64,000 nt of DNA from Nocardiopsis_C rhodophaea (GTDB lineage Bacteria > Actinomycetota > Actinomycetes > Streptosporangiales > Streptosporangiaceae), in the NCBI RefSeq assembly GCF_039530945.1, contig NZ_BAAAPC010000017.1, forward strand, positions 92,623-156,622, given 5' to 3'. A program made the position numbers and the translations under genes. Shown here piece after piece: positions 52,860 to 61,593 of the stretch; position 1 is the stretch's first letter; each line of letters starts with the position of its first letter. Below the pieces are notes generated by a model. The model was not told the origin of the DNA. It saw only the letters and a program-made list of their open reading frames with translations, and did no database searches.

Positions 52860-52883
52860 GGAGGTCGTCCCTTGGCGGCACGC

Positions 52884-54179
52884 CTACCGGTGTGCCGCCG
52901 CCTCGGCGACGATGGAGCGCACCTGCTCGACGATCTCCGTGCGGTTGCGTTCGAACACGTCATCGGTGACGTCCCCGCCGTTGCCCGCACCGAAGTGCAG
53001 GACCGGGGTGTGCACGTGCCCGGCGGGGATTTCGCGGCCGGTCGCGTCGCGCAGCAGCGTGTTGCGGTAGGCGATCTCGTTGGAGAGATAGTCACCTCCG
53101 CCGCCCGCCACGGCCCGTGACCCCGGAGTGGGGCCGTCGGGGCGGACCACCGGCTCGGTCTCCCCGGCCGGGATCTCGGTGACCTGGGTGTTGTCGATGA
53201 CGGGAAAGGGCCCGGCGGCCGCGTCGACGATCGCCTCGCGGTCGAGGGTGGAGGGGCTCCACTGCGGCTGCGGCTCTACCGTGGGCACGCCCTCGGGAAT
53301 GGGGATCTGGCCGGAGACGCCGACCATGAGGTTGTCGGTGCCCCCGCCGCGCCACGCACCGTTGTAGGCCTCCAGGTCGAAGCGCCCTTCGCGGCCCTGG
53401 CTGACGGTGATCACCAGGTCGGCCGGCCGGTGGCCGGTGTAGTGGGGGAGCAGCGCGTGCTCGACGATGCCCTCGGTGAAGTCGCGCCAGCGCACGGGGA
53501 ACATCCCGGCCTCGATAACGGCGGGCCCCTCATCGGTCTCGATGGCCGTGCCGTCCAGAGCGAGTGCGGCCGCCCCCGAGGGGTTGGCCTGGCGGATGTC
53601 ATTGTTGAGCCGGAAAGGGTCGAACCCGGTGACCACGACGCGGGTGATGTCGGAGTCGCCGGGGAAGCGCATCTGGTGGTGCCCGCGTGACCATCGCTCC
53701 AGCGACGCGATGAGCTCGGCCCGCTCATTGTCGCTGAGTTCGAACGACGGCTCCCAGCGGCGGAGCGCCGCCGTCATCCCGAGCCGTGCCCAGTACAAAG
53801 GGCGGTCGTCCCCGGCACTCAGGTCACCGGTCGCCCGGCCCACCTCCTGCGCTCGCTTGACGGCCGCGCGCCACAGCCGCGAACCGTGGTGCCGGACCAT
53901 GGCCTCAGCGGCGCGCGGGTTCCGCGCGCCGCACAGGGCATCGGCGAAGTCGGTGGCGGCCGTGTCGAAACCCGAGCGCCGCAGGATCTCCTGCGGGACC
54001 TCACCGCTGAGCCGGGACTCCTCGACGGTGATCTCCCCGCTCCCTTGACACGCGGACTCGGGCGGCCCCACCGTCGCACGCGCGGGCAGTGCGACCGCCA
54101 GCACCGGAAGCGTGATCAGCGCGCTGGTGGAAACCCGTGCCACCGTCCGCAGTAACCCCATGTGGCCCCGCCGCCCCAT
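52884..54179 (-). CDS. Secreted pyroglutamyl-peptidase-like protein, Cys replaced by Ser
   Basis: About 431 residues with a signal peptide (hydrophobic stretch to LPARA) and a helical N-terminal part. From VVVTGFDPFRLN with NPSGAAALALDG the protein resembles pyroglutamyl peptidase I (family C15). The region that normally carries the catalytic Cys reads GDYLSNEIAYR, with Ser (codon 53082-53084) in place of Cys; the His is kept in GHVHTPVLHFG and a Glu in FDLEAYN. It may be inactive or a Ser-type variant. Export is also odd, as C15 enzymes are cytoplasmic. ATG 54179 has AGGGA upstream; ATG 54161 is an alternative. Confidence 0.75.
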   Translation of the reverse strand: MGRRGHMGLLRTVARVSTSALITLPVLAVALPARATVGPPESACQGSGEITVEESRLSGEVPQEILRRSGFDTAATDFADALCGARNPRAAEAMVRHHGSRLWRAAVKRAQEVGRATGDLSAGDDRPLYWARLGMTAALRRWEPSFELSDNERAELIASLERWSRGHHQMRFPGDSDITRVVVTGFDPFRLNNDIRQANPSGAAALALDGTAIETDEGPAVIEAGMFPVRWRDFTEGIVEHALLPHYTGHRPADLVITVSQGREGRFDLEAYNGAWRGGGTDNLMVGVSGQIPIPEGVPTVEPQPQWSPSTLDREAIVDAAAGPFPVIDNTQVTEIPAGETEPVVRPDGPTPGSRAVAGGGGDYLSNEIAYRNTLLRDATGREIPAGHVHTPVLHFGAGNGGDVTDDVFERNRTEIVEQVRSIVAEAAAHR

Positions 54180-54288
54180 TCCGTCCCTAAATGCGCGTAT
54201 GCCGCACACCGCTGGCTCCGGAAGGTACTACGCGAACCTCGCGCGCGTCGAGACGGGTCGGCGTCGGCCGACGGGGGCTGGTGCGTTC

Positions 54289-54720
54289 TTAGCCGCGTGC
54301 CGCGTCGTAGGACGTGTGCGCGCTGAGGACCTCGTCCATGCGGGCTTCGACGAGTTCGACCAGGTCCAGAAGCTTTTCCGCGGTGGCGGCGCCGAGGGGC
54401 GTGAGGCGGTACTCCACGTGCGGTGGGATCTGCTGCCGCACGTCGCGGATGACGAATCCGTCGCGTTCCAGGGCGTGCAGGGTCTGGGAGAGCATCTTCT
54501 CGCTCACGCCGTCGACCCGTCGGCGCAGGGCGTTGAAGCGGTAGGGGCCGTCGTTCAGCGCGGCCAGGACCAGGGCGCCCCAGCGGCCGGTGATGTTTTC
54601 CAACGTGGTGCGTGACGGGCAGCGCTTAGCGAAGACATCGAATGCCACATCGTCGAACGCGTCTCCGGTGTCGCCCGGCTCGGCGGGTGGCGTAGACGCG
54701 GTCTCGACGCTTTCCCTCAT
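54289..54720 (-). CDS. HxlR-family regulator
   Basis: A 143-residue winged-helix regulator: CPSRTTLENITGRWGALVLAAL, RFNALRRRVDGVSEKMLSQTLHALERDGFV and a wing YRLTPLGAATAEKLLDLV. HxlR proteins respond to electrophiles or ligands and usually control a divergent redox gene, here the FAD monooxygenase starting at 54917. It begins at 54720 with a short acidic tail at the N-terminus. Confidence 0.9.
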   Translation of the reverse strand: MRESVETASTPPAEPGDTGDAFDDVAFDVFAKRCPSRTTLENITGRWGALVLAALNDGPYRFNALRRRVDGVSEKMLSQTLHALERDGFVIRDVRQQIPPHVEYRLTPLGAATAEKLLDLVELVEARMDEVLSAHTSYDAARG

Positions 54721-54742
54721 GAACCCACAGTATCGCGTACCT

Positions 54743-54771
54743 GCACTAACGAGATTCCCGCACTAACCGAG
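54743..54771. repeat. Direct repeat in the HxlR/monooxygenase promoter region
   Basis: GCACTAACGAG (54743-54753) and GCACTAACCGAG (54760-54771) are near-identical copies 17 bases apart, between the divergent HxlR and monooxygenase genes. Spacing fits binding of a dimeric regulator. Confidence 0.4.
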
Positions 54772-54916
54772 GGTGTGTGCTTTCGCTGTCTGGGCTACGG
54801 TAGCTGAGCGTCGCGGGGACGATTGCGCCCCGTGTCCCAATTATCGACTGCGACTGCAACGCGACCCCGTGCGGCGGCGGGCCCACGGTCTGTCGTCCAA
54901 TCAGGAGGAGCACCCG

Positions 54917-56797
54917 ATGGCAGCGGTGGAAACCGATGTGTTGATCGTGGGCAGCGGGCCCGCGGGCGCCAGTGCCGCCCTCGCCCTGAGCACCTACGGC
55001 ATCGACAACATCCTGGTGACCCGTGACGGGCGGCTTGCTGACACCCCGAGGGCGCACATCACCAACCAGCGGACCATGGAGGTGTTGCGCGATCTGGGCG
55101 TCGAGCAAGACGTGGTCGCCAAGGCCACCCCGCAACACCTCATGGGCAACACGGTCTTCTGCACCTCCCTCGCCGGTGAGGAGCTCGGCCGCGTGCGCTC
55201 CTGGGGCAACGCCCCGCTCGTCCAGGCCGAACACGAGCTCGCCAGTCCCACCCGCATGTGCGACATGCCCCAGCACCTGCTGGAGCCGATACTCGTCAAC
55301 GCCGCCATCGAGCGCGGCACCCGGCTCCGCTTCCACACCGCCTACACGTCCTTCGAGCAGGACGACCACGGGGTGACGGCCACCGTCGACGACCGTCTGC
55401 GCGGCGACACCTACCAGATCCGCGCCAAGTACCTGATCGGTGCCGACGGCGGGCGCAGCCGCGTCGCCGAGCACGCCGGGCTGCCGATGCGCGGACACAT
55501 GGGTGTCGCGGGCAGCATCAACATCGTGTTCCGGGCGGACCTGTCCAAGTACGTGGCGCACCGCCCCGCCACCCTGTACTGGGTGCTGGCGCCTGGAGCG
55601 ACCGTTGGCGGCATCGGCGCGGGCTTGGTCCGCTGCGTGCGCCCGTGGAACGAGTGGCTGATCGTGTGGGGGTACGACGTGGCGAGCGGGCCGCCGGACC
55701 TCACCGAGGACTACGCCCTGTCGGTGGTGCGCAAGCTGGTGGGAGACGACGAGATCCCGGTGACCGTCACCTCCACCTCCGCCTGGACCGTCAACGAGAT
55801 GTACGCCGAGAGGTACTCCAACCGGCGGGTGCTGTGCGCGGGGGACGCCACCCACCGCCACCCGCCGTCCAACGGACTGGGCTCCAACACGTCCATCCAG
55901 GACTCCTACAATCTGGCCTGGAAGCTGAAGCTGGTCCTGGACGGCACCGCCGCGCCCTCCCTTCTCGACAGCTACGACGCTGAGCGCGCTCCCATCGGCA
56001 AGCAGGTCGTCGAGCGCGCCAACAAGTCCATCGTCGAGACCGCCCCCATCTTCGAGGCGCTGGACGGCCTGGCCCCGCAGACACCCGAGCAGCTGCACCG
56101 CAACATCGCCGCCCGCAAGTCCGACACCCCCGAGGCCGCCGACCAGCGTGCCCGGCTGCGTGAGGCGATCGCGCGCAAGGTGTACGAGTTCAACGCGCAC
56201 GGTGTGGACCTCAACCACCGCTACACCTCGTCGGCGGTCATTCCCGACGGTACGGCCGAGCCGGGCTACGACCGCGACCCCGAACTGCACTACCAGCCCA
56301 CCACCCGGCCCGGCGCCAAGCTCCCGCACGCCTGGCTCACCGCGGGGACGCGCAACCTGTCCACCCTCGACCTGGGCGGGCAGGGCCGGTTCACCCTGAT
56401 CACCGGCATCGGCGGCCAGTGCTGGGCGGACGCGGCCCGCCTGGCCGGCAAGGAGTTCGGGTTGGACATCGCCACAGCGGTCATCGGCCCCGGCCAGGAG
56501 TATGAGGACCCCTACGGCGACTGGGCGCGGCTGCGCGAAATCGCCGAGTCCGGCGCCCTCCTGGTCCGCCCGGACAACCACGTGGCCTTCCGCTCGTTCG
56601 ACAACGCCGAGGACGCCGCCGGGATTCTCGCCCGCGCGCTGGGACGCCTGCTGGGGTGGGAGCGGCCCGAGGCGCCGAGAGTCCGCAGCGGTTCTGAGAG
56701 CCGCCACGGACGCGGCAGGCCGCTCGGGCAACCGTCAGGTGCCGCCCCGTTCGCGCCTCCCGGAACGACCGAAGGCCCGACGAGACCGCTGGATTAG
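54917..56797 (+). CDS. FAD-dependent aromatic monooxygenase (phenol hydroxylase/TfdB type)
   Basis: A 626-residue class A flavoprotein hydroxylase. FAD motif VLIVGSGPAGASAALALS, the DG motif region YLIGADGGRSRVAEHAG and the GD motif VLCAGDATHRHPPSNGLGSN are intact; the thioredoxin-like C-terminal domain of the phenol hydroxylase group is also present. It uses NAD(P)H and oxygen to hydroxylate a phenol-like compound. The last 45 residues are a Pro/Gly/Arg-rich extension. AGGAGG precedes the ATG. Divergent HxlR is the likely regulator. Confidence 0.9.
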   Translation: MAAVETDVLIVGSGPAGASAALALSTYGIDNILVTRDGRLADTPRAHITNQRTMEVLRDLGVEQDVVAKATPQHLMGNTVFCTSLAGEELGRVRSWGNAPLVQAEHELASPTRMCDMPQHLLEPILVNAAIERGTRLRFHTAYTSFEQDDHGVTATVDDRLRGDTYQIRAKYLIGADGGRSRVAEHAGLPMRGHMGVAGSINIVFRADLSKYVAHRPATLYWVLAPGATVGGIGAGLVRCVRPWNEWLIVWGYDVASGPPDLTEDYALSVVRKLVGDDEIPVTVTSTSAWTVNEMYAERYSNRRVLCAGDATHRHPPSNGLGSNTSIQDSYNLAWKLKLVLDGTAAPSLLDSYDAERAPIGKQVVERANKSIVETAPIFEALDGLAPQTPEQLHRNIAARKSDTPEAADQRARLREAIARKVYEFNAHGVDLNHRYTSSAVIPDGTAEPGYDRDPELHYQPTTRPGAKLPHAWLTAGTRNLSTLDLGGQGRFTLITGIGGQCWADAARLAGKEFGLDIATAVIGPGQEYEDPYGDWARLREIAESGALLVRPDNHVAFRSFDNAEDAAGILARALGRLLGWERPEAPRVRSGSESRHGRGRPLGQPSGAAPFAPPGTTEGPTRPLD

Positions 56798-56806
56798 GGT
56801 GAATTC

Positions 56807-57697
56807 GTGCGCACACTGCTCGACCAGCACGACGCCCTCGTCCTCGACGGCGGGCTGGCCACGCGGCTGGAGGAACTCGGCTGCGACCTGAGCGACGAGC
56901 TCTGGTCGGCCCGCCTGCTCATGGACGATCCGGACCTGATCCGGCGCGCGCACCGCGACTTCTTCGCGGCGGGCGCCGACGTCGCCACCACCGCCAGCTA
57001 CCAGGCCAGTGTCCCGGCGCTCATCCGACGCGGGATGAGCGTTCGGGAGGCGGCCGACCTTATCCGCCGGTCCGTGACGCTCGCGGCCGAGGCCCGCGAC
57101 GAGCGCGGTGCCGGACTGGTGGCGGCGAGCGTCGGCCCGTACGGCGCCTACCTGGCTAACGGTGCCGAGTACACCGGCGCCTACGACCTCGATGAGGAGG
57201 GCCTGGCCGCCTGGCACCGCGACCGGTGGCACATCCTCGCCGACAGCGGAGCCGACCTGCTGGCCTGCGAGACCATCCCCTCCTACCCCGAGGCCCGTGC
57301 CCTGGCCCGCCTGCTCGCCGAGACGCCGGGGGTCCGCGCGTGGATGAGCTTCTCCTGCCGCGACGGAGAACACATCAACGACGGCGCGCGCCTGTCCGAC
57401 TGCGCGGCACTCTTCTCCGGACTCGACGCGGTGGTCGCCGTCGGCGCCAACTGCACCGCGCCCCGCTACATCCCCTCCCTGATCCGCGAGGCGGCGACCA
57501 GTGGCGCCGCCGTGGTCGTCTACCCCAATTCGGGGGAGACGTGGGATGCGGAGCGCCGCGGCTGGACCGGATCGAGCGACCCGGTGCGCTTCGGGGCCGA
57601 GGCCCGCGGCTGGCGCGCGGCCGGCGCCCGCCTCATCGGCGGCTGCTGCCGCACCACCCCCGAACACATCCGGCAGATCCGCGCCCACCTCGGCTGA
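56807..57697 (+). CDS. mmuM: Homocysteine S-methyltransferase
   Basis: A 296-residue zinc enzyme that methylates homocysteine to methionine, with S-methylmethionine or SAM as donor. Family signs: the N-terminal LDGGLATRLEELG, the first Zn cysteine in VGANCTAP and the Cys pair in GGCCRTTPEHI near the end. It begins with GTG nine bases after the monooxygenase stop, so it is probably co-transcribed although functionally unrelated. Confidence 0.93.
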   Translation: MRTLLDQHDALVLDGGLATRLEELGCDLSDELWSARLLMDDPDLIRRAHRDFFAAGADVATTASYQASVPALIRRGMSVREAADLIRRSVTLAAEARDERGAGLVAASVGPYGAYLANGAEYTGAYDLDEEGLAAWHRDRWHILADSGADLLACETIPSYPEARALARLLAETPGVRAWMSFSCRDGEHINDGARLSDCAALFSGLDAVVAVGANCTAPRYIPSLIREAATSGAAVVVYPNSGETWDAERRGWTGSSDPVRFGAEARGWRAAGARLIGGCCRTTPEHIRQIRAHLG

Positions 57698-57844
57698 GAA
57701 GCTCCTTTGCCGCTCCCCGCGAACCCTCGGCCGACGGCTGCGGTACCGGAATCCGGGACATTGACGTGCGCGTGGGCAAACGTCCACACTCATCACCGCA
57801 CGTGCCGGATACGGTTGTGGGAAAGTGCGGGCTTTGGGGGCCGA

Positions 57845-59242
57845 ATGACGCTCGTGGCCGGAGTGGACTCGTCCACCCAGGGCACCAAGATCGTGGTGCG
57901 CCGGGCTGACACAGGAGCGCTGGTCGGCGAGGGGCGAGCCACGCACCCCGAGGGAACCGAGATCGACCCCGACCACTGGTGGACCGCCCTGCTCAGCGCC
58001 GCTGAGGGCGGCCTGCTCGACGGGGTCGCGGCCATCGGCGTCGCCGCACAGCAGCACGGCATGGTGGCCCTTGACGCCGACGGGCGCGTGGTGCGGCCCG
58101 CCCTGCTGTGGAACGACACCCGTTCCGCCACCGCCGCGGCCGACCTGGTCAGCGAGCTCGGCGGCCCGAAAGCCTGGGCCGATGCCGTGGGAACCGTCCC
58201 GGTCGCGAGCGTGACCGTAGCGAAGCTGCGCTGGCTCGCCGAACACGAACCGGACAACAGTCGGCGCGTCGAGCGGGTCCTGCTCCCGCACGACTGGCTG
58301 ACCTGGCGTCTCACCGGGTGCGGGGACGCGGTTACCGACCGCGGCGACGCCTCCGGAACGGGCTACTACGCGCCCGCCCGCGGCGAGTACTGCCCCGACC
58401 TGCTCCGCCTCGCGTTCGGCCGCGAGGTGGGGACGCCGCGCGTCGCCGCCCCGTTCGAGCCCGGCTCCGCCGTCGACGCGCGCGGCCTCCCGCCGATCGG
58501 CGTCGTGTCTCCGGGCACCGGTGACAACATGGCCGCAGCACTGGGCCTCGACGTGCGGCCCGGCGACGTCGTTGTCTCGCTGGGCACCTCCGGAGCCGCC
58601 TTCGCCGCCACCGACACGCCTACCGCCGACCCCTCGGGCCAGGTCGCCGGGTTCGCCGACGCCACGGGGCGCTTCCTGCCGCTCGTCTGCACCCTCAACG
58701 CCGCCCGCGCCCTCAACGCGGGTGCCGCGATGCTCGGCGTCAGCCTGGAGGAGTTCGACGCCCTGGCGCGCTCCGCCCCCGCGGGGGCCGGGGGGCTGAC
58801 CTTCCTGCCCTACCTGGACGGCGAGCGTACGCCGAACCTCCCCGGCGCCACCGGACGCATCGACGGCATGACCCGGGCCAACCTCGCTCCGCCCAACATC
58901 GCGCGGGCCGTTGTCGAGGGAATGCTGTGCGGGCTCGCCGATGCGGTCGACGCGCTGGCCGGGGAGGGGGTCCCGGTCCGCCGGGTCCTGCTGGTCGGCG
59001 GCGGGGCGCGCTCCCGAGCCGTAAGGACCATCGCACCCCAGATTTTCGGCCGCACCGTCACCGTCCCCGAACCGGGGGAGTACGTCGCCGACGGCGCCGC
59101 CCGGCAAGCGGCGTGGGCCCTTGCGGGAACGCCCCCGGCCTGGGCACCCCGCCCGGCCGAGGACCACGAGGCCGAACCCGTTCCCGAGATCCGCGACCGG
59201 TACGCGGCGGCGCGGGAGTCACTGCGGTCGGCCGCGACGTGA
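57845..59242 (+). CDS. xylB: Xylulokinase, FGGY family
   Basis: A 465-residue sugar kinase that phosphorylates D-xylulose with ATP. FGGY signatures: GVDSSTQGTKIVV at the N-terminus, AAQQHGMVALD, the LLPHDWLTWRLTG catalytic region, and LLVGGGARSRAVRTIAPQIF near the C-terminus. No xylose isomerase or transporter is adjacent; an alditol-oxidase-like gene lies 2.3 kb downstream on the other strand. Start ATG 57845, without a good ribosome site. Confidence 0.92.
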   Translation: MTLVAGVDSSTQGTKIVVRRADTGALVGEGRATHPEGTEIDPDHWWTALLSAAEGGLLDGVAAIGVAAQQHGMVALDADGRVVRPALLWNDTRSATAAADLVSELGGPKAWADAVGTVPVASVTVAKLRWLAEHEPDNSRRVERVLLPHDWLTWRLTGCGDAVTDRGDASGTGYYAPARGEYCPDLLRLAFGREVGTPRVAAPFEPGSAVDARGLPPIGVVSPGTGDNMAAALGLDVRPGDVVVSLGTSGAAFAATDTPTADPSGQVAGFADATGRFLPLVCTLNAARALNAGAAMLGVSLEEFDALARSAPAGAGGLTFLPYLDGERTPNLPGATGRIDGMTRANLAPPNIARAVVEGMLCGLADAVDALAGEGVPVRRVLLVGGGARSRAVRTIAPQIFGRTVTVPEPGEYVADGAARQAAWALAGTPPAWAPRPAEDHEAEPVPEIRDRYAAARESLRSAAT

Positions 59243-59604
59243 CGGAACCTCCAGCACCGCCCGTCGGACGCCCACATCGGCGACCGTGACCAGCGCCCCG
59301 GCGCCCTGCACAGCGGGCGGAACGGTGGCATACGCGGGGATGGCCGGAGGACGGTCGCCGGCCGGATCCGCGTCACCACCGGGCGGGAGGTCAACGGCCG
59401 GACGCCCGCTCAGGGGACCGGTCAGTTCCGCACGAGGGTCCACCTTGCCCCGATCGCCGCTGCCTGACGGCAGTCCCCGGCAACCGAGGACACGTCCCGC
59501 GCCGTGAGCTGTCAATACGGAGAGAATTGACGAAATTACTGTTCGCGACGATCCGTCGCTGGGTACGGGGTACCTGAGCAAACCATTCCTGACAGGGGGC
59601 AGTG
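59243..59604. other. Gap before DoxX gene
   Basis: No clear gene. A minus-strand frame of 120 codons (59219-59581) overlaps the xylulokinase end; it has a Pro/Gly-rich product with no known domain and no good start, so I leave it uncalled. The A+T-rich part near 59510-59550 is the likely promoter of the DoxX gene, whose ribosome site AGGGGG is at 59593-59598. Confidence 0.45.
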
Positions 59605-60021
59605 ATGGACATCGTGGTGCTCATTGGACGTGTTTTCTTCGTGATCGTCTTCCTTTTCTCCGCACTCGGGCACCTCACCCAGCCCAAGGCGATGGCGGGC
59701 TATGCGCAGTCGAAGGGGGTTCCCGCCCCGACGGTCATGGTGTTCGTCAGCGGCATCGTGCTCGCCCTCGGCGGGCTGAGCGTCCTGCTCGGGATCTGGC
59801 CCGACCTCGGGGCGCTGCTGCTCGTGGTCTTCCTGGTCCCCACCGCGCTGCTCATGCACTCCTTCTGGCAGGAGAGCGACGACGAGGCCCGGCAGAACGA
59901 GATGATCCAGTTCAACAAGGACATCGGCCTGGCCGGTGCGGCGCTGATGCTGTTCGCCTTCTTCGCCGCCACGCCCGATCTCGGGCTGACGATCACCGGT
60001 CCGCTCTTCACCCTCGTCTGA
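59605..60021 (+). CDS. DoxX-family membrane protein
   Basis: A 138-residue protein with four helices, starting with the DoxX pattern IGRVFFVIVFLFSALGHL. MAGYAQSKGVPAP and GLSVLLGIWPDLGALLL are also typical. Members have been linked to quinone-dependent or thiol redox complexes, but the function is not settled. ATG 59605 rather than GTG 59602 because AGGGGG lies six bases upstream. Confidence 0.9.
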   Translation: MDIVVLIGRVFFVIVFLFSALGHLTQPKAMAGYAQSKGVPAPTVMVFVSGIVLALGGLSVLLGIWPDLGALLLVVFLVPTALLMHSFWQESDDEARQNEMIQFNKDIGLAGAALMLFAFFAATPDLGLTITGPLFTLV

Positions 60022-60039
60022 CGGCGCTAGGCTCTGCGC

Positions 60040-61131
60040 GTGCACAAGGAGAGCCCGAACAACGATCCGCACACCACCAAGCTCGGCAAGCGCGTTGCCG
60101 CCGCGGCGCGGGAGGCGGTCGATCGGCGCGGCGCCGTAGCGCCGGTCGACGTGCTGACCGGTCTCGGCTGGCTGCCGGAACCCCAGGTGGACGCCTGGCA
60201 GCAGGGCAGGATCGACCACCTAGAGCAGGCCGTCCAAGCGCCGCCGGACAAAGTGGCGCGTGCCGCGGCGCTGTTGCGCGCCTGGGCGGAGGAGCACGGT
60301 TTGAACCCCGAGGAAGCCACCTACGCCGCCGCCACACGCGATCGTCGGCCGCTGCGCTTCACCGCTGAGGGGGACGCGGCCGTGGAGCGCGCCTACCGCA
60401 CGCGCTGGACCGCCCCGGACCTGACCGAGGCGCAGCGCAGGCGCATCGAGCGCCAGCGCACCACAGTTCCCGACCTGATGGCCGTCATGGCCGATGGGGA
60501 CTGGTCGTGCGCCGAGTGCGGCCACGGCACCAACGATGTCGGCGACCTGTACTTGCTGGAGGCGGGGCAGCGGATCTGCCTGCTGTGCGCGGAGATGGAC
60601 CACCTCGTCCTCCTGCCGTCCGGCGACGCCACGCTCACCCGCCGTGCGAAGAAGGCGAGCGGGCTGTCGGCGGTGGCTGTCCGCTGGGACCGCCGTCGCA
60701 AGCGCTTCCAGCGGCGCGGCATCCTCGTCGAAGAGACCGCCCTGGAGCGCGCGGAGGAGCAGTGCCTGGCGGACGAGGACCTGCGGGCGCGGCGGCGGGA
60801 GCGCGACGCTGTCCGCCGGGCGGAACAGGACGTGGAGCTGGAGGCGCGCATCGCCCGGGAGATCCTGTCCCAGTTCCCCGGCTGTCCGGAGGAGCGCGCG
60901 CTGCGCGTCGCCCAGCACACCGCGACGCGCGGCAGCGGCCGCGTCGGACGCTCGGCGGCCGGGCGGGAGGTCGAGCCGAAGGCGGTCCGGCGCGCGGTCA
61001 TCGCGTCAGTGCGCCACGAGGAGACCGACTACGACGCGCTGCTGATGTCGGGCGTTGCCCGTGAGGACGCCCGCGCGCGGATCGCCGACGCCATCGACCG
61101 GGTCCTCGCTGACTGGTCGTCCCCTGCCTGA
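60040..61131 (+). CDS. DUF2293 protein with zinc-finger-like cysteines
   Basis: A 363-residue basic cytoplasmic protein. The C-terminal 85 residues are the DUF2293 domain (FPGCPEERALRVAQHTATRG, GRVGRSAAGREV, ETDYDALLMSGV). In the middle, WSCAECGHGTNDV and ICLLCAEMDH form a probable four-Cys zinc site. Function unknown; the Arg-rich nature hints at nucleic acid binding. It starts 18 bases after the DoxX gene. Confidence 0.87.
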   Translation: MHKESPNNDPHTTKLGKRVAAAAREAVDRRGAVAPVDVLTGLGWLPEPQVDAWQQGRIDHLEQAVQAPPDKVARAAALLRAWAEEHGLNPEEATYAAATRDRRPLRFTAEGDAAVERAYRTRWTAPDLTEAQRRRIERQRTTVPDLMAVMADGDWSCAECGHGTNDVGDLYLLEAGQRICLLCAEMDHLVLLPSGDATLTRRAKKASGLSAVAVRWDRRRKRFQRRGILVEETALERAEEQCLADEDLRARRRERDAVRRAEQDVELEARIAREILSQFPGCPEERALRVAQHTATRGSGRVGRSAAGREVEPKAVRRAVIASVRHEETDYDALLMSGVAREDARARIADAIDRVLADWSSPA

Positions 61132-61286
61132 GCCCTGCCGTGTCTCGCGCCGGGGCGCGCCCCCGGGACATCTGGGCTTGCCGAAGCGCGGCGGTCGGCG
61201 GTGGCGCGTGAGCGGCGTTCTCGGGCACCCTCACAAGTACGGGGGTGCGGCCCAGTGAACGTGTGGAAGCGTAGGGGGAGCGCGAG

Positions 61287-61547
61287 ATGCACGGTTGGTA
61301 CGAGGTTACGGGGTCGTGGGGGCACGTTCTCATGGGCCTGAGCACCGTGGTGTTCTGGGTCCTCGTCATCGTGGCCTTCGTCCTCCTGGTCCGCTATGCC
61401 GTCCGCGAGGGGCGCCGGGACGGCGAAGCGCGGCGCGAGGCGGCGGAGCAGACGCTCGACGAGCGGTTCGCGCGCGGCGAGATCGACGCCGAGGAGTACC
61501 AGGAGCAGCTGCGGATGCTGCGCTCGGCGGTGGGGCAGAGCCGCTGA
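61287..61547 (+). CDS. SHOCT-domain small membrane protein
   Basis: An 86-residue protein with one membrane helix (about residues 18-38) and a C-terminal SHOCT motif (LDERFARGEIDAEEYQEQLRML). SHOCT proteins are common small oligomerising membrane proteins of unknown role. It starts at ATG 61287 behind AGGGGGAG. Confidence 0.88.
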   Translation: MHGWYEVTGSWGHVLMGLSTVVFWVLVIVAFVLLVRYAVREGRRDGEARREAAEQTLDERFARGEIDAEEYQEQLRMLRSAVGQSR

Positions 61548-61593
61548 CGCGGGCCGGGCCTCGCTCGGCGGGAGAAGGAGACCCCGGCGCGCG

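Noticed and set aside
56735..59167. 810-codon minus-strand frame opposite mmuM and xylB
   Set aside because: Spans two clear plus-strand genes and their gap; low-complexity Gly/Arg product, no motif.
59219..59581. 120-codon minus-strand frame after xylB
   Set aside because: Overlaps the xylulokinase end, Pro/Gly-rich product without a domain, no convincing start.
61152..61163. GGGGCGCGCCCC after the DUF2293 gene as a terminator
   Set aside because: Perfect palindrome but without a loop, so a stable hairpin is doubtful.
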